The notes under the pieces are model-generated. The model had not been told where the DNA came from. It searched no databases and saw only the letters and a list, made by a program, of their open reading frames with translations. Of a stretch of DNA of 64,000 bases, positions 19,024-27,945 are shown in pieces (position 1 is the first letter of the stretch; each line of letters starts with the position of its first letter). A program made the position numbers and the translations under genes. This DNA is from Ochrobactrum vermis (GTDB lineage Bacteria; Pseudomonadota; Alphaproteobacteria; Rhizobiales; Rhizobiaceae): contig NZ_PCOC01000001.1 of assembly GCF_002975205.1 (NCBI RefSeq), forward strand, positions 2,359,001 to 2,423,000, read 5' to 3'.

Positions 19024-20139
19024 TTACTTCTGGAAGTAATTATACTTTCCATCTTCACCCTTGCGCCATTCGAACATGACATAAGGCGAAAGGCTCGGAT
19101 CACCCTTCGTATCGAAGGAGATGTCGCCGAGCACGGTCTTGAACGGACCCTTTTCCTTCATCGCGGTCGCAACTTCCTGCGGATCGTTGCTGCCAGAAGC
19201 ATTGGCGGCATTCACCAGCGACTGCACACCGGCATAAGCGTAGAAGGTGTAGGCTTCCGGCTCAAATCCCTTGTCGCGGAACGCCTTGATGAGTTCGGCA
19301 TTCGCCTTGTCGTCACGCGGATCGGGACCGAAGGTATTCATGACGCCGCCCACAGCATCACCGGCAATCGAGGCCAGTTCGTTGGACACGATGCCATCGC
19401 CCGAAATGAACTGTGCCTTGAGGCCCTGATCAGCCATCTGACGGATGAGCAGACCTGCTTCCGGATGCATACCGCCCCAGTAAACCGCCGTGATGCCAGC
19501 GGCCTTCATCTTGGAGATGAGCGCGGAGAAATCCTTGTCGCCCTGGTTCACGCCTTCGTAGAGCGCTTCCTTCATGCCGTTCGCATTGAGTGATTTCTTG
19601 GTTTCATCGGCAAGGCCCTGACCGTAAGGGGTCTTGTCGTGAAGGATGGCAACTTTGCCGTCCTTGTAGTTGTCGGCCATATATTTGCCGGCAACGATAC
19701 CCTGCTGGTCATCGCGACGGCAGGTACGGAAGGTGTTCCACAGTTCACGTTCGGTGAAGGTCGGGTTGGTGGTGCCCGGTGCAATCATCAGCACGCCGTT
19801 TTCAGCGTAGATGTCCGAAGTCGGAATGCTGACGCCGGAATTGAAGTGGCCGATCACGAACTGGACGCCATCGCCAACGAACTTGTTTGCAACCGAAATG
19901 CCCTGCTTCGGGTCGGCGGCGTCGTCGCCATAGACGATGGTGATCTGTTCGCCGTTCATGCCGCCCTTGGCATTGGCTTCTGCAACAGCCGCTTCGACAC
20001 CACGCTTGATCTGCTCGCCGAAAGCTGCCTGGCTGCCGGTCAACGGTGCACCGACGCCGAGCTGGATGTCGGCAAAGGATACGCCGCCCATCGCAACCAG
20101 TGCGGAAAGGCAAACGCCACAGAATAAGGATTTCTTCAT
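19024..20139 (-). CDS. livJ: Branched-chain amino-acid ABC transporter substrate-binding protein, paralogue 1
   Basis: A 371-residue periplasmic binding protein of the Leu/Ile/Val (type I) family. A signal peptide ([20 protein letters not shown]) is cleaved after SFA near residue 23. The mature part has the family blocks [38 protein letters not shown] and [18 protein letters not shown] 20139 follows GGGAG by 8 bases; a 5-codon upstream extension is not needed. It is a close paralogue of the protein at 20578-21693, same length and strand, with its own terminator. Both are downstream of the liv permease operon, so they probably share one membrane complex but differ in ligand preference. Confidence 0.94.
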   Translation of the reverse strand: MKKSLFCGVCLSALVAMGGVSFADIQLGVGAPLTGSQAAFGEQIKRGVEAAVAEANAKGGMNGEQITIVYGDDAADPKQGISVANKFVGDGVQFVIGHFNSGVSIPTSDIYAENGVLMIAPGTTNPTFTERELWNTFRTCRRDDQQGIVAGKYMADNYKDGKVAILHDKTPYGQGLADETKKSLNANGMKEALYEGVNQGDKDFSALISKMKAAGITAVYWGGMHPEAGLLIRQMADQGLKAQFISGDGIVSNELASIAGDAVGGVMNTFGPDPRDDKANAELIKAFRDKGFEPEAYTFYAYAGVQSLVNAANASGSNDPQEVATAMKEKGPFKTVLGDISFDTKGDPSLSPYVMFEWRKGEDGKYNYFQK

Positions 20140-20160
20140 TTCAGTTGCTCCCACTAAAAC

Positions 20161-20244
20161 GTACCCGAAAACTTGAAACGGTTTCCGGAATACGCGTCAA
20201 AATAGTCATTCAGAGCGGCGATCTGACTGGATCAGATGACCGCC
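20161..20244. repeat. RIME-like palindromic repeat
   Basis: A CCCGAAAACTTGAAACGGTTTCCGG core is joined to a second hairpin, GCGATCTGA...TCAGATGACCGC. The second half resembles the inner hairpin of 6077-6134, which fits a mosaic repeat. Confidence 0.55.
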
Positions 20245-20520
20245 ATTCTTGCGGGCATGAACAGCGATGCTAAAGCCGCCGCGCAATACCTGATATTCGA
20301 ATGGGAGTGTACGTCAGCCCTAGGAACGCAATTCGGGCTTGAAACTGCGCCGCGTTGAAACCGGTCCTCCCACCAGAACGCGAGACCAGATATAGAGAAT
20401 CGCCCTATATCCAGCCGTCGAACTAGATACAATCACGTTGAATATTGAAGTAAAGTAATGATTTCGTCTAAGTCGTGCTTTTTTCGCATGACTTTATGCG
20501 GAGCGGAAACGTTGAAACGA

Positions 20521-20547
20521 AAATGCCCGGCTTCAAGCCGGGCATTT
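20521..20547 (-). terminator. Terminator of the second livJ-type gene
   Basis: AAATGCCCGGC-TTCAA-GCCGGGCATTT, a perfect 11-bp stem 30 bases past the stop codon. Its core is the same as that of the first paralogue's terminator. Confidence 0.9.
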
Positions 20548-20577
20548 CCTTTATTCGCGAAAGAATGGAAGCGAAAC

Positions 20578-21693
20578 TTACTGCTGAATGTAAGTAAATT
20601 TCCCGTCGGCACCCTTTTCCCACTTGTACATGACGTAGCCAGGAAGCTTCGGATCGCCCTTTTCATCATAGGAGAGGTCGCCGAGCACGGTCTTGAACGG
20701 ACCCTTTTCCTTGAGCGCCTTGGCGATTTCCTGCGGATCGTTGCTGCCGGCTGCCTTTGCGGCCTGAGCCAGCGACTGAACAGCCGCATAGGAATAAAGC
20801 GTGTAGGCTTCCGGTTCAAAGCCCGCATCGCGGAACTTCTTCACCAGATCGGCATTGTTCGGGTTGTTGCGCGGATCAGGACCGAAGGTGTTCAGCGTAC
20901 CTTCGACAGCTGGACCTGCAATCGATGCCAACTCGTTCGACACGATGCCATCGCCCGAGATGAACTGGGCTTTCAGACCCTGATCGGCCATCTGACGAAT
21001 AATGAGACCGGCTTCCGGATGCAGACCGCCCCAGTAAACCACATTCACGCCAGCCTGCTTGAGCTTGGCGATCAGAGCGGAGAAGTCCTTTTCACCAACG
21101 TTCACGCCTTCGTAGACGGCTTCCTTGGTACCAAGTTCGTTGAGCTTCTTCTTGGTTTCGTCGGCAAGGCCCTGACCGTAAGGGGTCTTGTCGTGAATGA
21201 CGGCGATCTTCGCGTCCTTGAAATGGTCGAAGATATACTGACCGGCAACGATGCCCTGCTGGTCATCACGGCCGCAGGTACGGAACGTGTTCCAGAGCTG
21301 GCGCTCGGTGTAGACCGGATTGGTCGCAGCAGGCGAGATTTCGAGAATGCCGTTTTCGGCATAGACTTCCGAAGCCGGGATCGAAACGCCGGAGTTGAAG
21401 TGACCGATGACATATTTCACGCCGTCGGCAGCAAACTTGTTGGCAACGGAAATGCCCTGCTTCGGATCCGAAACGTCATCGCCGAGCGAGATCGAAATTT
21501 TCTCGCCATTGATGCCGCCCGCATCGTTGACTTCCTTGATCGCGGCTTCCGCGCCCTTCTGGATCTGTGCGCCGTAAACGGCGTTTGGACCCGTCAAAGG
21601 TGCACCGATACCCAGAACTACATCAGCCCAAGCCGAGCCCCCGAAAGCCATAACTGCTGCAAGAGCAACGCCTGCGAAAAGCGATTTCTTCAT
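20578..21693 (-). CDS. livJ: Branched-chain amino-acid ABC transporter substrate-binding protein, paralogue 2
   Basis: A 371-residue type I periplasmic binding protein, same length and layout as its neighbour. The signal peptide [20 protein letters not shown] ends at SAWA. Conserved blocks include [54 protein letters not shown] and [20 protein letters not shown] 21693 has GGGAG 8 bases upstream, exactly as in the paralogue. It follows the liv permease operon after a strong terminator, so it is probably transcribed from its own promoter in the 150-bp gap, allowing binding protein to be made in excess of permease. Confidence 0.94.
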   Translation of the reverse strand: MKKSLFAGVALAAVMAFGGSAWADVVLGIGAPLTGPNAVYGAQIQKGAEAAIKEVNDAGGINGEKISISLGDDVSDPKQGISVANKFAADGVKYVIGHFNSGVSIPASEVYAENGILEISPAATNPVYTERQLWNTFRTCGRDDQQGIVAGQYIFDHFKDAKIAVIHDKTPYGQGLADETKKKLNELGTKEAVYEGVNVGEKDFSALIAKLKQAGVNVVYWGGLHPEAGLIIRQMADQGLKAQFISGDGIVSNELASIAGPAVEGTLNTFGPDPRNNPNNADLVKKFRDAGFEPEAYTLYSYAAVQSLAQAAKAAGSNDPQEIAKALKEKGPFKTVLGDLSYDEKGDPKLPGYVMYKWEKGADGKFTYIQQ

Positions 21694-21810
21694 TGTTGGA
21701 ACTCCCATCATTGTATTTACCCCGAAACGATGTTTTGCATCGCCTTATTTTCTTGCTGATTACTCAGCAATATCTACGCTGAATCTTATTACTGTCAACG
21801 TGATCTTGTA

Positions 21811-21841
21811 AAAAAGCTTCGCCGCATGACGGCGAAGCTTT
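21811..21841 (-). terminator. Terminator of the liv permease operon
   Basis: A perfect 12-bp stem, AAAGCTTCGCCG/CGGCGAAGCTTT with a 5-base loop, followed on the minus strand by T residues. It starts 5 bases past the stop of the DUF6867 gene. Confidence 0.9.
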
Positions 21842-21845
21842 GAAA

Positions 21846-22190
21846 TTATTTTGCCTTCCAGCTGAGAGGCGAAGCTTTTTCATAAAGCCAGCTATATTGC
21901 CTCACCATTTGCTTGGTACGGGTGAAGCGGAAGCCAACCGTGCCGATGATCATCAGCACGATCGTATCCACCAGATAGTAGTGGAACGAAAGAAGCGTTC
22001 CCTCAAACAGCGCGAAGTGAATGAAGCGCACCGCAGCTCCGAGCGGGATCAGATAGAGCAGAAGCTGCGGATAAGTGCGCCACGTCGATGCACAGGCACG
22101 CCCCGTCATCCAGGCGGCCCAGCCGCCCAGCAGACAGGTGATGAGGAAAAACAACCCAAATGACGGTTCTTCGTAGAGAATACCCTGCAT
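21846..22190 (-). CDS. DUF6867-type membrane protein of the liv operon
   Basis: A 114-residue hydrophobic protein with about three membrane segments (near 10-30, 43-62 and 72-90) and a basic C-terminus. It lies 9 bases after livF and before the operon terminator, so it is co-expressed with the ABC transporter. I associate this family with Rhizobiales branched-chain amino-acid transport operons (remembered, not searched). Its function is not known; an accessory or stabilising subunit of the LivHM permease is inference from position. The start has a GGAGGA site. Confidence 0.82.
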   Translation of the reverse strand: MQGILYEEPSFGLFFLITCLLGGWAAWMTGRACASTWRTYPQLLLYLIPLGAAVRFIHFALFEGTLLSFHYYLVDTIVLMIIGTVGFRFTRTKQMVRQYSWLYEKASPLSWKAK

Positions 22191-22199
22191 GATTTCCTC

Positions 22200-22949
22200 C
22201 TAGTGCCTTCCGCCTTCGAGATAAGCAGCGCGGACTTCCGGATCAGCCAGCAACTCGCGGCCAGCGCCGCTCATAGTGATTGAGCCGTTGACCATCACAT
22301 AACCGCGGTCAGCAAGCTTGAGCGCGCCGAATGCGTTCTGCTCGACGAGAAACACTGTCAGCCCCTGCGTGCGGTTCAGTTCCTTGATCGCCTCGAAAAT
22401 CTGCTTCACGATCAGCGGCGCCAGACCGAGCGACGGTTCATCCAGAAGCAGAAGCTTCGGACGCGCCATCAGTGCGCGGGCGATAGCCAGCATCTGCTGT
22501 TCGCCGCCTGAAAGCGTGCCACCACGCTGGTTGATGCGCTCCTTCAGTCGCGGGAACAGATCGAACATCAGCTTCACGTCTTCTTCGAAGTATTGCTGAT
22601 GATCGAGGCTTGCCCCCATCTGGAGATTCTCCAGAACCGTCATGCGCGGAAAGATGCGACGGCCTTCCGGCGACTGCGCGATGCGAAGCTTGGCAATCTC
22701 GTGCGGCGGCATGGAAGTGATATCCTTGCCGTTGAAGAGAATGCGGCCGGTACGCGCCTTCGGCGAGCCGAAGATCGTCATCATGAGCGTCGACTTGCCG
22801 GCGCCATTGGCACCGATCAGCGCCACGATTTCGCCCTCGTCCACACTCAGGTCAATGCCCTTCAGGGCGCAAATATTGCCGTAATAGGTCTCGACCTTCT
22901 CGACGGCGAGAAGCGGTTGCTTTTTCTGCATGGTTTCAGCCTGCATCAT
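22200..22949 (-). CDS. livF: Branched-chain amino-acid ABC transporter ATP-binding protein LivF
   Basis: A 249-residue ABC ATPase. Walker A is GANGAGKST near 45-53, the signature is LSGGEQQMLAIARAL, Walker B is LLLLDEPSLGLAP, and the switch His is in VFLVEQN form (the Q/N variant usual in LivF). It overlaps the end of livG by 4 bases (ATGA), indicating translational coupling. A second ATG three bases later is equally possible. It pairs with LivG to power the LivH-LivM permease. Confidence 0.95.
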   Translation of the reverse strand: MMQAETMQKKQPLLAVEKVETYYGNICALKGIDLSVDEGEIVALIGANGAGKSTLMMTIFGSPKARTGRILFNGKDITSMPPHEIAKLRIAQSPEGRRIFPRMTVLENLQMGASLDHQQYFEEDVKLMFDLFPRLKERINQRGGTLSGGEQQMLAIARALMARPKLLLLDEPSLGLAPLIVKQIFEAIKELNRTQGLTVFLVEQNAFGALKLADRGYVMVNGSITMSGAGRELLADPEVRAAYLEGGRH

Positions 22950-24346
22950 TCGCCTCCCTTCTTAGGCTTGGCCGGAGCTTTTGTAGGAGCTTTTGTAGGC
23001 GCTTTCGCCGAAGCTTTCGTCGGCGTTTTGGCACTTTTGGCAGCCCCACTCTTGCCAGCCTTTACGGGAGCAGTCTTATGGCTTGACGGAACATCGCCCG
23101 CTTCAACGCGCTCGGAAAACTCGGTCGCCTGACCGGCGGCGAGCTGTCTGGCCTGCCCGACCCAGTCTTCGCGCGCGATGCGCCCGTCGAATTCCAGATA
23201 GGTTTCAGCCTCCACGATATCTGCCTCGCTCCAGGCGGCGATCTGGTCGAAATGAAAGATACCGTGTTCGTGGAGCTTCTTTTCGTTGACTGCGCCAATG
23301 CCCTTGATGAGGGTCAGGTTGTCGGCCTTGCCATCACGTGCTGACGACAGACCGCCTGCGAGGGAAGCGCGTCCGGACGGTGCTTCGCCCTTCTCTTCAG
23401 CGATTTCTTCCTCGATGGCTTCCTCGGCAAGTTGGGCCGCAACCAGATGCGCCGGATCGACAACACCCGGCTTGTCCGCCTCTTCGATCAGCTCGGCAAT
23501 CTCTTCGTCATCGACGCCGAGATAGGCGGCAATAACACGCGGATCGTTCTTGACTGCTTCCGGCGCGCCGTCGGAAATCTTGGTGCCATATTCCAGCACG
23601 ATCACGTGGTCGGAGATTTCCATGACCACCGACATGTCGTGTTCGATCAGCAGGATCGAGGTGCCGGTTTCCTTGCGGATATCGAGCAGGAGCTTGTTCA
23701 GCTCTGCCGATTCACGCGGATTGAGACCGGCCGCCGGTTCGTCGAGACAGAGGATTTCCGGCTCGGTGCACATAGCGCGGGCGATTTCCAGGCGGCGCTG
23801 ATCGCCATAGGGAAGATCGCCTGCCGGATCGTCCGCACGATCGATCAGGTTGATTTTCTCCAGCCAGTAGCGGGCCTTTTCGATCGCCTCCTTGGCTGCC
23901 GACTTATAGCCGGGCAGACCGAGAAGGCCGAGGATCGTGTACCCGGAAGAGCGCATCAGCGTGTTGTGCTGAGCGACCAGAAGATTTTCCAGAACAGTGA
24001 GACCCGAGAACAGGCGAATGTTCTGGAAGGTACGCGCCACCTTTGCCTGCTTGGTGATCCGGAAATCGGGCAAGCGCTCCAGCAGGAGCTTTTCGCCCGT
24101 CTTCCGGTTCATTGTCAGCATGCCGCCCGTCGGCTTGTAGAAGCCGGTGATGCAGTTGAAGACCGTGGTCTTGCCTGCACCATTCGGGCCGATGATCGCC
24201 GTGATATCCCCACGCTTCACATTGAAGCTCAGATCGTTGATGGCGACAAGACCGCCGAAGCGCATCGAGAGATGCTCGACCTGAAGGATGGTGTCTTTTT
24301 CAATGTTGCCGGACGCAGTGCCAGACATAGTGCTTATCTCCGCCAT
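22946..24346 (-). CDS. livG: LivG ABC ATPase with an unusual C-terminal domain
   Basis: A 466-residue protein, about 190 residues longer than ordinary LivG. Residues 18-277 are a complete ABC ATPase: Walker A GPNGAGKTT at 53-61, signature region LPYGDQRRLEIARAM at 178-192, Walker B LCLDEPAAG at 199-207 and the switch block IEHDMSVVM. After the usual end (YLG at 275-277), an acidic linker follows to about 340. Residues 341-400 then form a domain with a helix-hairpin-helix look (LTLIKGIGAVNEKKLHEHGI, then FDQIAAWSEADI), similar to the C-terminal module on some NuoE and ribosomal L21 proteins. A Lys/Ala/Pro/Thr tail (KAPTKAPTKAP) ends it. It overlaps livM by one base (TGATG). Confidence 0.93.
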   Translation of the reverse strand: MAEISTMSGTASGNIEKDTILQVEHLSMRFGGLVAINDLSFNVKRGDITAIIGPNGAGKTTVFNCITGFYKPTGGMLTMNRKTGEKLLLERLPDFRITKQAKVARTFQNIRLFSGLTVLENLLVAQHNTLMRSSGYTILGLLGLPGYKSAAKEAIEKARYWLEKINLIDRADDPAGDLPYGDQRRLEIARAMCTEPEILCLDEPAAGLNPRESAELNKLLLDIRKETGTSILLIEHDMSVVMEISDHVIVLEYGTKISDGAPEAVKNDPRVIAAYLGVDDEEIAELIEEADKPGVVDPAHLVAAQLAEEAIEEEIAEEKGEAPSGRASLAGGLSSARDGKADNLTLIKGIGAVNEKKLHEHGIFHFDQIAAWSEADIVEAETYLEFDGRIAREDWVGQARQLAAGQATEFSERVEAGDVPSSHKTAPVKAGKSGAAKSAKTPTKASAKAPTKAPTKAPAKPKKGGE

Positions 24347-25725
24347 CAGCCGTGCCCTTCCTTGGTAAAGGCACCCGACACCATCTTCTTCTCATGCAGG
24401 AAGGCACTCGGTTCTCGACTTCCGACGAAACCGCGCGGCTTCCAGACCATGACGACAACCATGGCGAGGCCGAAGATCAGCATACGATAAAGTTCCGGTG
24501 TAAAATCCGGGCCGAAAATAGCCTTCAGGAAGCTCATTTCACGCAGGATTTCCGTACCGCCGATCATGGCGATCGCGGCAATCGCGATACCGACCAGCGA
24601 GCCCATGCCGCCCAGAACGACGATGGCGAGAATGACGGCCGATTCGAGGAACACGAAGGATTCCGGGCTGACAAAGCCCTGGCGTGCCGCAAAGAAGGAA
24701 CCTGCAAAACCACCGAACATCGCACCCGTGGCGAAGGCCGTGAGCTTGGTCGTGGTGGTGTTGATGCCGAGCGAACGGCAGGCGATTTCATCTTCGCGCA
24801 ACGCTTCCCACGCGCGGCCAACCGGCATGCGACGCAGACGGATGGTGACCCAGGCCGTCAGCAGAGCCAGCAGAAGAATGACGTAATAGAGGAAGAACTT
24901 GTAATGCGCCGCCGAGAAAGTGAGGCCGAAATACGCAGCAAAGCCGTCCTTGCTGGCATTGAAAGGCAGGCCGAAGAAGGTTGCCTTGGCAATACCGGAA
25001 ACGCCGAAGGTCCCGCGGGTGACATCGGTCCAGTTGATGAGAACCAGACGGATGATTTCACCGAAGGCCAGCGTCACGATGGCAAGATAGTCGCCGCGCA
25101 GGCGCAGAACCGGAAAGCCCAGAATGACGCCCCAGGTCGCAGCAAGAATGCCAGCGATTGGCAGCAACATCCAGAAGGACAGGCCGAAATAAGTCGACAG
25201 CAACGCGTAGGAATAGGCTCCGACGGCGTAGAATGCGACGTACCCCAGATCGAGAAGACCGGCGAGGCCCACGACGATATTGAGGCCCCAGGCCAGCATC
25301 ACATAGATCAGGATCTGGACGCCGAAATTATCGACCCATTTGAGAGATCCCTGCCAGCCTAGAAAGCCGACAATCAGGATCGGATAGACGAAGAGGAACA
25401 CGACGCCAAGACGCGAGAAGTTGCGGCGCACGAAAGACGGGCTTTCGACTGCAACTGTCGTCTGCTTGCTCTTGGCAAGCTTGCGCGCTTCCAGCCAGGG
25501 CTGGGCGAAGGCAACGAACAGGAAGCGGCCAACCGCAGCCAGCGCGACCATGACAGCCAGCGTGCCCCAGCGCTGAACGAGCACCAGTTCATTGTTGATG
25601 TTCTGATCGGTCTTGAAACCGATGATGAGGCAGAAGAGGCCCAGTGCCAGAAGACCGGCGAGGAACCCTTCACGAATGGCCCGGCCAAAAAGGGAATCCG
25701 GGCGTGAACTCGACTGTGCAGCCAT
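24346..25725 (-). CDS. livM: Branched-chain amino-acid ABC transporter permease LivM
   Basis: A 459-residue inner-membrane permease. It has an N-terminal extension of about 120 residues with two or three membrane segments, then the LivM core with [31 protein letters not shown] and the EAA-like cytoplasmic loop [19 protein letters not shown]. The C-terminal block [16 protein letters not shown] is family-typical. ATG 25725 has AAAGG 7 bases upstream and lies 2 bases after the livH stop. It forms the transport channel with LivH. Confidence 0.95.
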   Translation of the reverse strand: MAAQSSSRPDSLFGRAIREGFLAGLLALGLFCLIIGFKTDQNINNELVLVQRWGTLAVMVALAAVGRFLFVAFAQPWLEARKLAKSKQTTVAVESPSFVRRNFSRLGVVFLFVYPILIVGFLGWQGSLKWVDNFGVQILIYVMLAWGLNIVVGLAGLLDLGYVAFYAVGAYSYALLSTYFGLSFWMLLPIAGILAATWGVILGFPVLRLRGDYLAIVTLAFGEIIRLVLINWTDVTRGTFGVSGIAKATFFGLPFNASKDGFAAYFGLTFSAAHYKFFLYYVILLLALLTAWVTIRLRRMPVGRAWEALREDEIACRSLGINTTTTKLTAFATGAMFGGFAGSFFAARQGFVSPESFVFLESAVILAIVVLGGMGSLVGIAIAAIAMIGGTEILREMSFLKAIFGPDFTPELYRMLIFGLAMVVVMVWKPRGFVGSREPSAFLHEKKMVSGAFTKEGHG

Positions 25726-25727
25726 GA

Positions 25728-26636
25728 TTAAACCTTTTCGACTTCAGGTCGGCCAAGAATGCCGGACGGCATGAAGATCAGCACGATGGCGAGGATCGAA
25801 AACGCAGCGACGTCCTTGTAGTCGATCGAGAAATACGCCGACCACAATGCCTCGATGAGACCGATGAGCAAGCCACCGACCACAGCCCCGGGAAGCGATC
25901 CGATGCCACCCAGAACAGCCGCCGTGAATGCCTTGACGCCAGGAATAAATCCGTCGGCAAAGGAAATCACGCCATAGAAGGAAAGGTAGAGCGTACCGGC
26001 AACCGCCGCGAGCATCGCACCCATCACGAAGGTGAGCGAGATAACGCGATCGACATTGATGCCGAGAAGCGCCGCCATCTTGCGATCCTGCTCACAGGCA
26101 CGCTGCGCGCGCCCCAGCGAGGTGCGATTGACGATATACCAGAAGATCGTCAGCAGCACGGCTGTCACCACGATGACAACGACCTGCTTCAGCGAAATCG
26201 TCACATTGGTTCCCAGGATATTGTAGGAACCGTTCAGCAGTTGAGGCACCGGCTTGTTACGCGGGCCCTGCGTCACCTGAACGAAGTTGGACAAGGCAAT
26301 CGACATGCCGATAGCCGTGATCAACGGTGCGAGACGGAACGAACCACGCAGCGGCCTGTAGGCCACGCGCTCCATCGTCCAGCTCCACAACCCCGTCAGC
26401 AACATGGCGACGATCATCATCAGGAGAAGCATCAGCGCGATTGGCAATGCTCCAATGAAGGTTGTGATCATAAGAAAAACAATCAGCGCCATGAAGGCGC
26501 CGAGCATGAAGACATCGCCATGAGCAAAGTTGATCATACCGATAATGCCATAGACCATCGTGTAGCCGATGGCGATCAGGCCATAGATCGAGCCGAGCGC
26601 GAGCCCGTTGATCACCTGCTGGAAGAAATATTCCAT
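25728..26636 (-). CDS. livH: Branched-chain amino-acid ABC transporter permease LivH
   Basis: A 302-residue permease with about eight membrane segments. The N-terminus, [20 protein letters not shown], and the following [15 protein letters not shown] block are the LivH signature; the C-terminus carries the [26 protein letters not shown] loop (seen as [18 protein letters not shown]). ATG 26636 matches the usual family start; an ATG five codons earlier (26651) is possible and also has a G-rich site. It is the first gene of livH-livM-livG-livF-DUF6867. A perfect palindrome at 26750-26768 lies about 115 bp upstream. Confidence 0.94.
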   Translation of the reverse strand: MEYFFQQVINGLALGSIYGLIAIGYTMVYGIIGMINFAHGDVFMLGAFMALIVFLMITTFIGALPIALMLLLMMIVAMLLTGLWSWTMERVAYRPLRGSFRLAPLITAIGMSIALSNFVQVTQGPRNKPVPQLLNGSYNILGTNVTISLKQVVVIVVTAVLLTIFWYIVNRTSLGRAQRACEQDRKMAALLGINVDRVISLTFVMGAMLAAVAGTLYLSFYGVISFADGFIPGVKAFTAAVLGGIGSLPGAVVGGLLIGLIEALWSAYFSIDYKDVAAFSILAIVLIFMPSGILGRPEVEKV

Positions 26637-26749
26637 CGAGAAGCCACCCATTTTACCGCCCGGGACTTTTTTGACGCATCTTTATTTCGTGCGCTTCATT
26701 TTATTCCCGGCCATTTACACCTAACGGCTGTATAGAGGAATGCAACCCC

Positions 26750-26768
26750 CTTTTGTCTCAGACAAAAG
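26750..26768. promoter_or_regulatory. Perfect palindrome upstream of the liv operon
   Basis: CTTTTGTCT-C-AGACAAAAG, 9-bp arms around one base, with CCC/GGG partners further out. No T-run follows on the minus strand, the direction of both flanking genes, so an operator is more likely than a terminator. Confidence 0.5.
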
Positions 26769-26883
26769 ACTAAGGGTATCATCCTTCTACAAACTAGTTA
26801 TGTCCCCTACTAAACGTCCTGTATATGTTTTTTTCTCCTACCCAGGACGTCTTATTCCACACTTTCTACACGGCCCGAAAGCC

Positions 26884-26914
26884 AAAAAATTGGGAGGCGG
26901 CGCTAAAAACGCCG
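26884..26914 (-). terminator. Weak terminator candidate past the epimerase gene
   Basis: A short CGGCG/CGCCG stem (26898-26902, 26910-26914), then six T residues 8 bases further on the minus strand. It follows the epimerase stop by 12 bases. Weak stem. Confidence 0.35.
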
Positions 26915-26926
26915 ACCGTACCCACT

Positions 26927-27940
26927 TTACGCGACTGTAAACCCGTGTGCAAAGGGATCACGATCGTCGATGAAGATCGTATTATATCCCGTCATGCGTG
27001 CCCAGCCCGCGATTGAAGGGATAATTGCCGGCAATGTCCGGTCCGCACCCACCACTTCCGTGGCGCGCTCCACGCGACCATGGAAAAGCGACCCGATAAT
27101 GGATTCATGAACGAACTCGTCACCGGGCTTTAGCTTGCCCTTGGCGGCCAGTTGCGCCATGCGCGCAGACGTACCGGTTCCGCATGGTGACCGGTCGATT
27201 GCCTTGTCGCCATAAAAGACGGCGTTGCGGGCATGCGCTTCCGGGTGTTTTGGCTTTCCGGTCCACAGAATATGGCTCAAACGATTGATATCGGGCAGCA
27301 GCGGATGCTGGAACTTATACTTCTCATTCAACCGTTCACGCAGGATCGGACTCCAGCCAATCAACTGCAGCGCGGAATAATCTTCCATGTCCGTATAATT
27401 TTCTTGCGTCTCGACAATCGCATAGAAATTGCCGCCATAGGCCACATCGACCTTGAGGGTTCCAAGGTCCGGGCATTCGACTTCAAGCCCTTCGGCATAA
27501 AGGAAGGCTGGAACGTTGGTAAGACGAACGCGCTCGACATACTGGCCATTCTGCTCATACTCGATCGCCACCAGACCGGCAGGCGTGTCGAGATTGAGCT
27601 TGCCCGGCGTCTTCGGCGTCACCAGTCCCTGTTCAATCGCCATCGTCACGGTTCCGATGGTGCCGTGACCGCACATCGGCAGGCAGCCGGACGTCTCGAT
27701 GAAAAGCACAGCCACATCGCAATCGGGGCGGGTCGGCGGATAGAGTATGGAGCCCGACATCATGTCATGACCGCGCGGCTCGAACATGAGACCGGTGCGG
27801 ATCCAGTCATATTCGCGCAGAAAATGCGCCCGCTTTTCCATCATGGTCGAACCTACGAGGTTCGGCCCGCCGCCAGCCACCAGACGCACGGGATTGCCGC
27901 ATGTATGTCCGTCGACGCAGAAAAAGGAATGTCTTGCCAT
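26927..27940 (-). CDS. 4-hydroxyproline 2-epimerase (PrpA-like)
   Basis: A 337-residue cofactor-independent epimerase of the proline racemase family. Both catalytic cysteines are present, Cys90 in MCGHGTIG and Cys253 in SPCGTGTSA; the Ser-His pairing of the first block and Cys in the second fits hydroxyproline epimerase rather than dehydratase. It converts trans-4-hydroxy-L-proline to cis-4-hydroxy-D-proline. The sequence matches remembered Brucella PrpA, reported there as a proline racemase and B-cell mitogen, nearly throughout, with small changes near the C-terminus. It starts 5 bases after the stop of the FAD dehydrogenase, which would act on its product. Confidence 0.93.
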   Translation of the reverse strand: MARHSFFCVDGHTCGNPVRLVAGGGPNLVGSTMMEKRAHFLREYDWIRTGLMFEPRGHDMMSGSILYPPTRPDCDVAVLFIETSGCLPMCGHGTIGTVTMAIEQGLVTPKTPGKLNLDTPAGLVAIEYEQNGQYVERVRLTNVPAFLYAEGLEVECPDLGTLKVDVAYGGNFYAIVETQENYTDMEDYSALQLIGWSPILRERLNEKYKFQHPLLPDINRLSHILWTGKPKHPEAHARNAVFYGDKAIDRSPCGTGTSARMAQLAAKGKLKPGDEFVHESIIGSLFHGRVERATEVVGADRTLPAIIPSIAGWARMTGYNTIFIDDRDPFAHGFTVA

Positions 27941-27945
27941 GATGG

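Larger units (their letters stand above)
20140..20577. other. 438-bp gap between the two livJ-type genes
   Basis: No gene. It holds a palindromic repeat at 20161-20244, the presumed promoter of the first paralogue and the livJ2 terminator at 20521-20547. The middle part (20250-20510) shows nothing I recognise. Confidence 0.6.

Noticed and set aside
22946..23060. Short tandem repeat at the end of livG
   Set aside because: It is an in-frame KAPT-type low-complexity tail, not a separate repeat element.
26740..26940. Short plus-strand frame between the liv operon and the epimerase gene
   Set aside because: It spans the palindrome and the terminator-like stem and has no ribosome-binding site.
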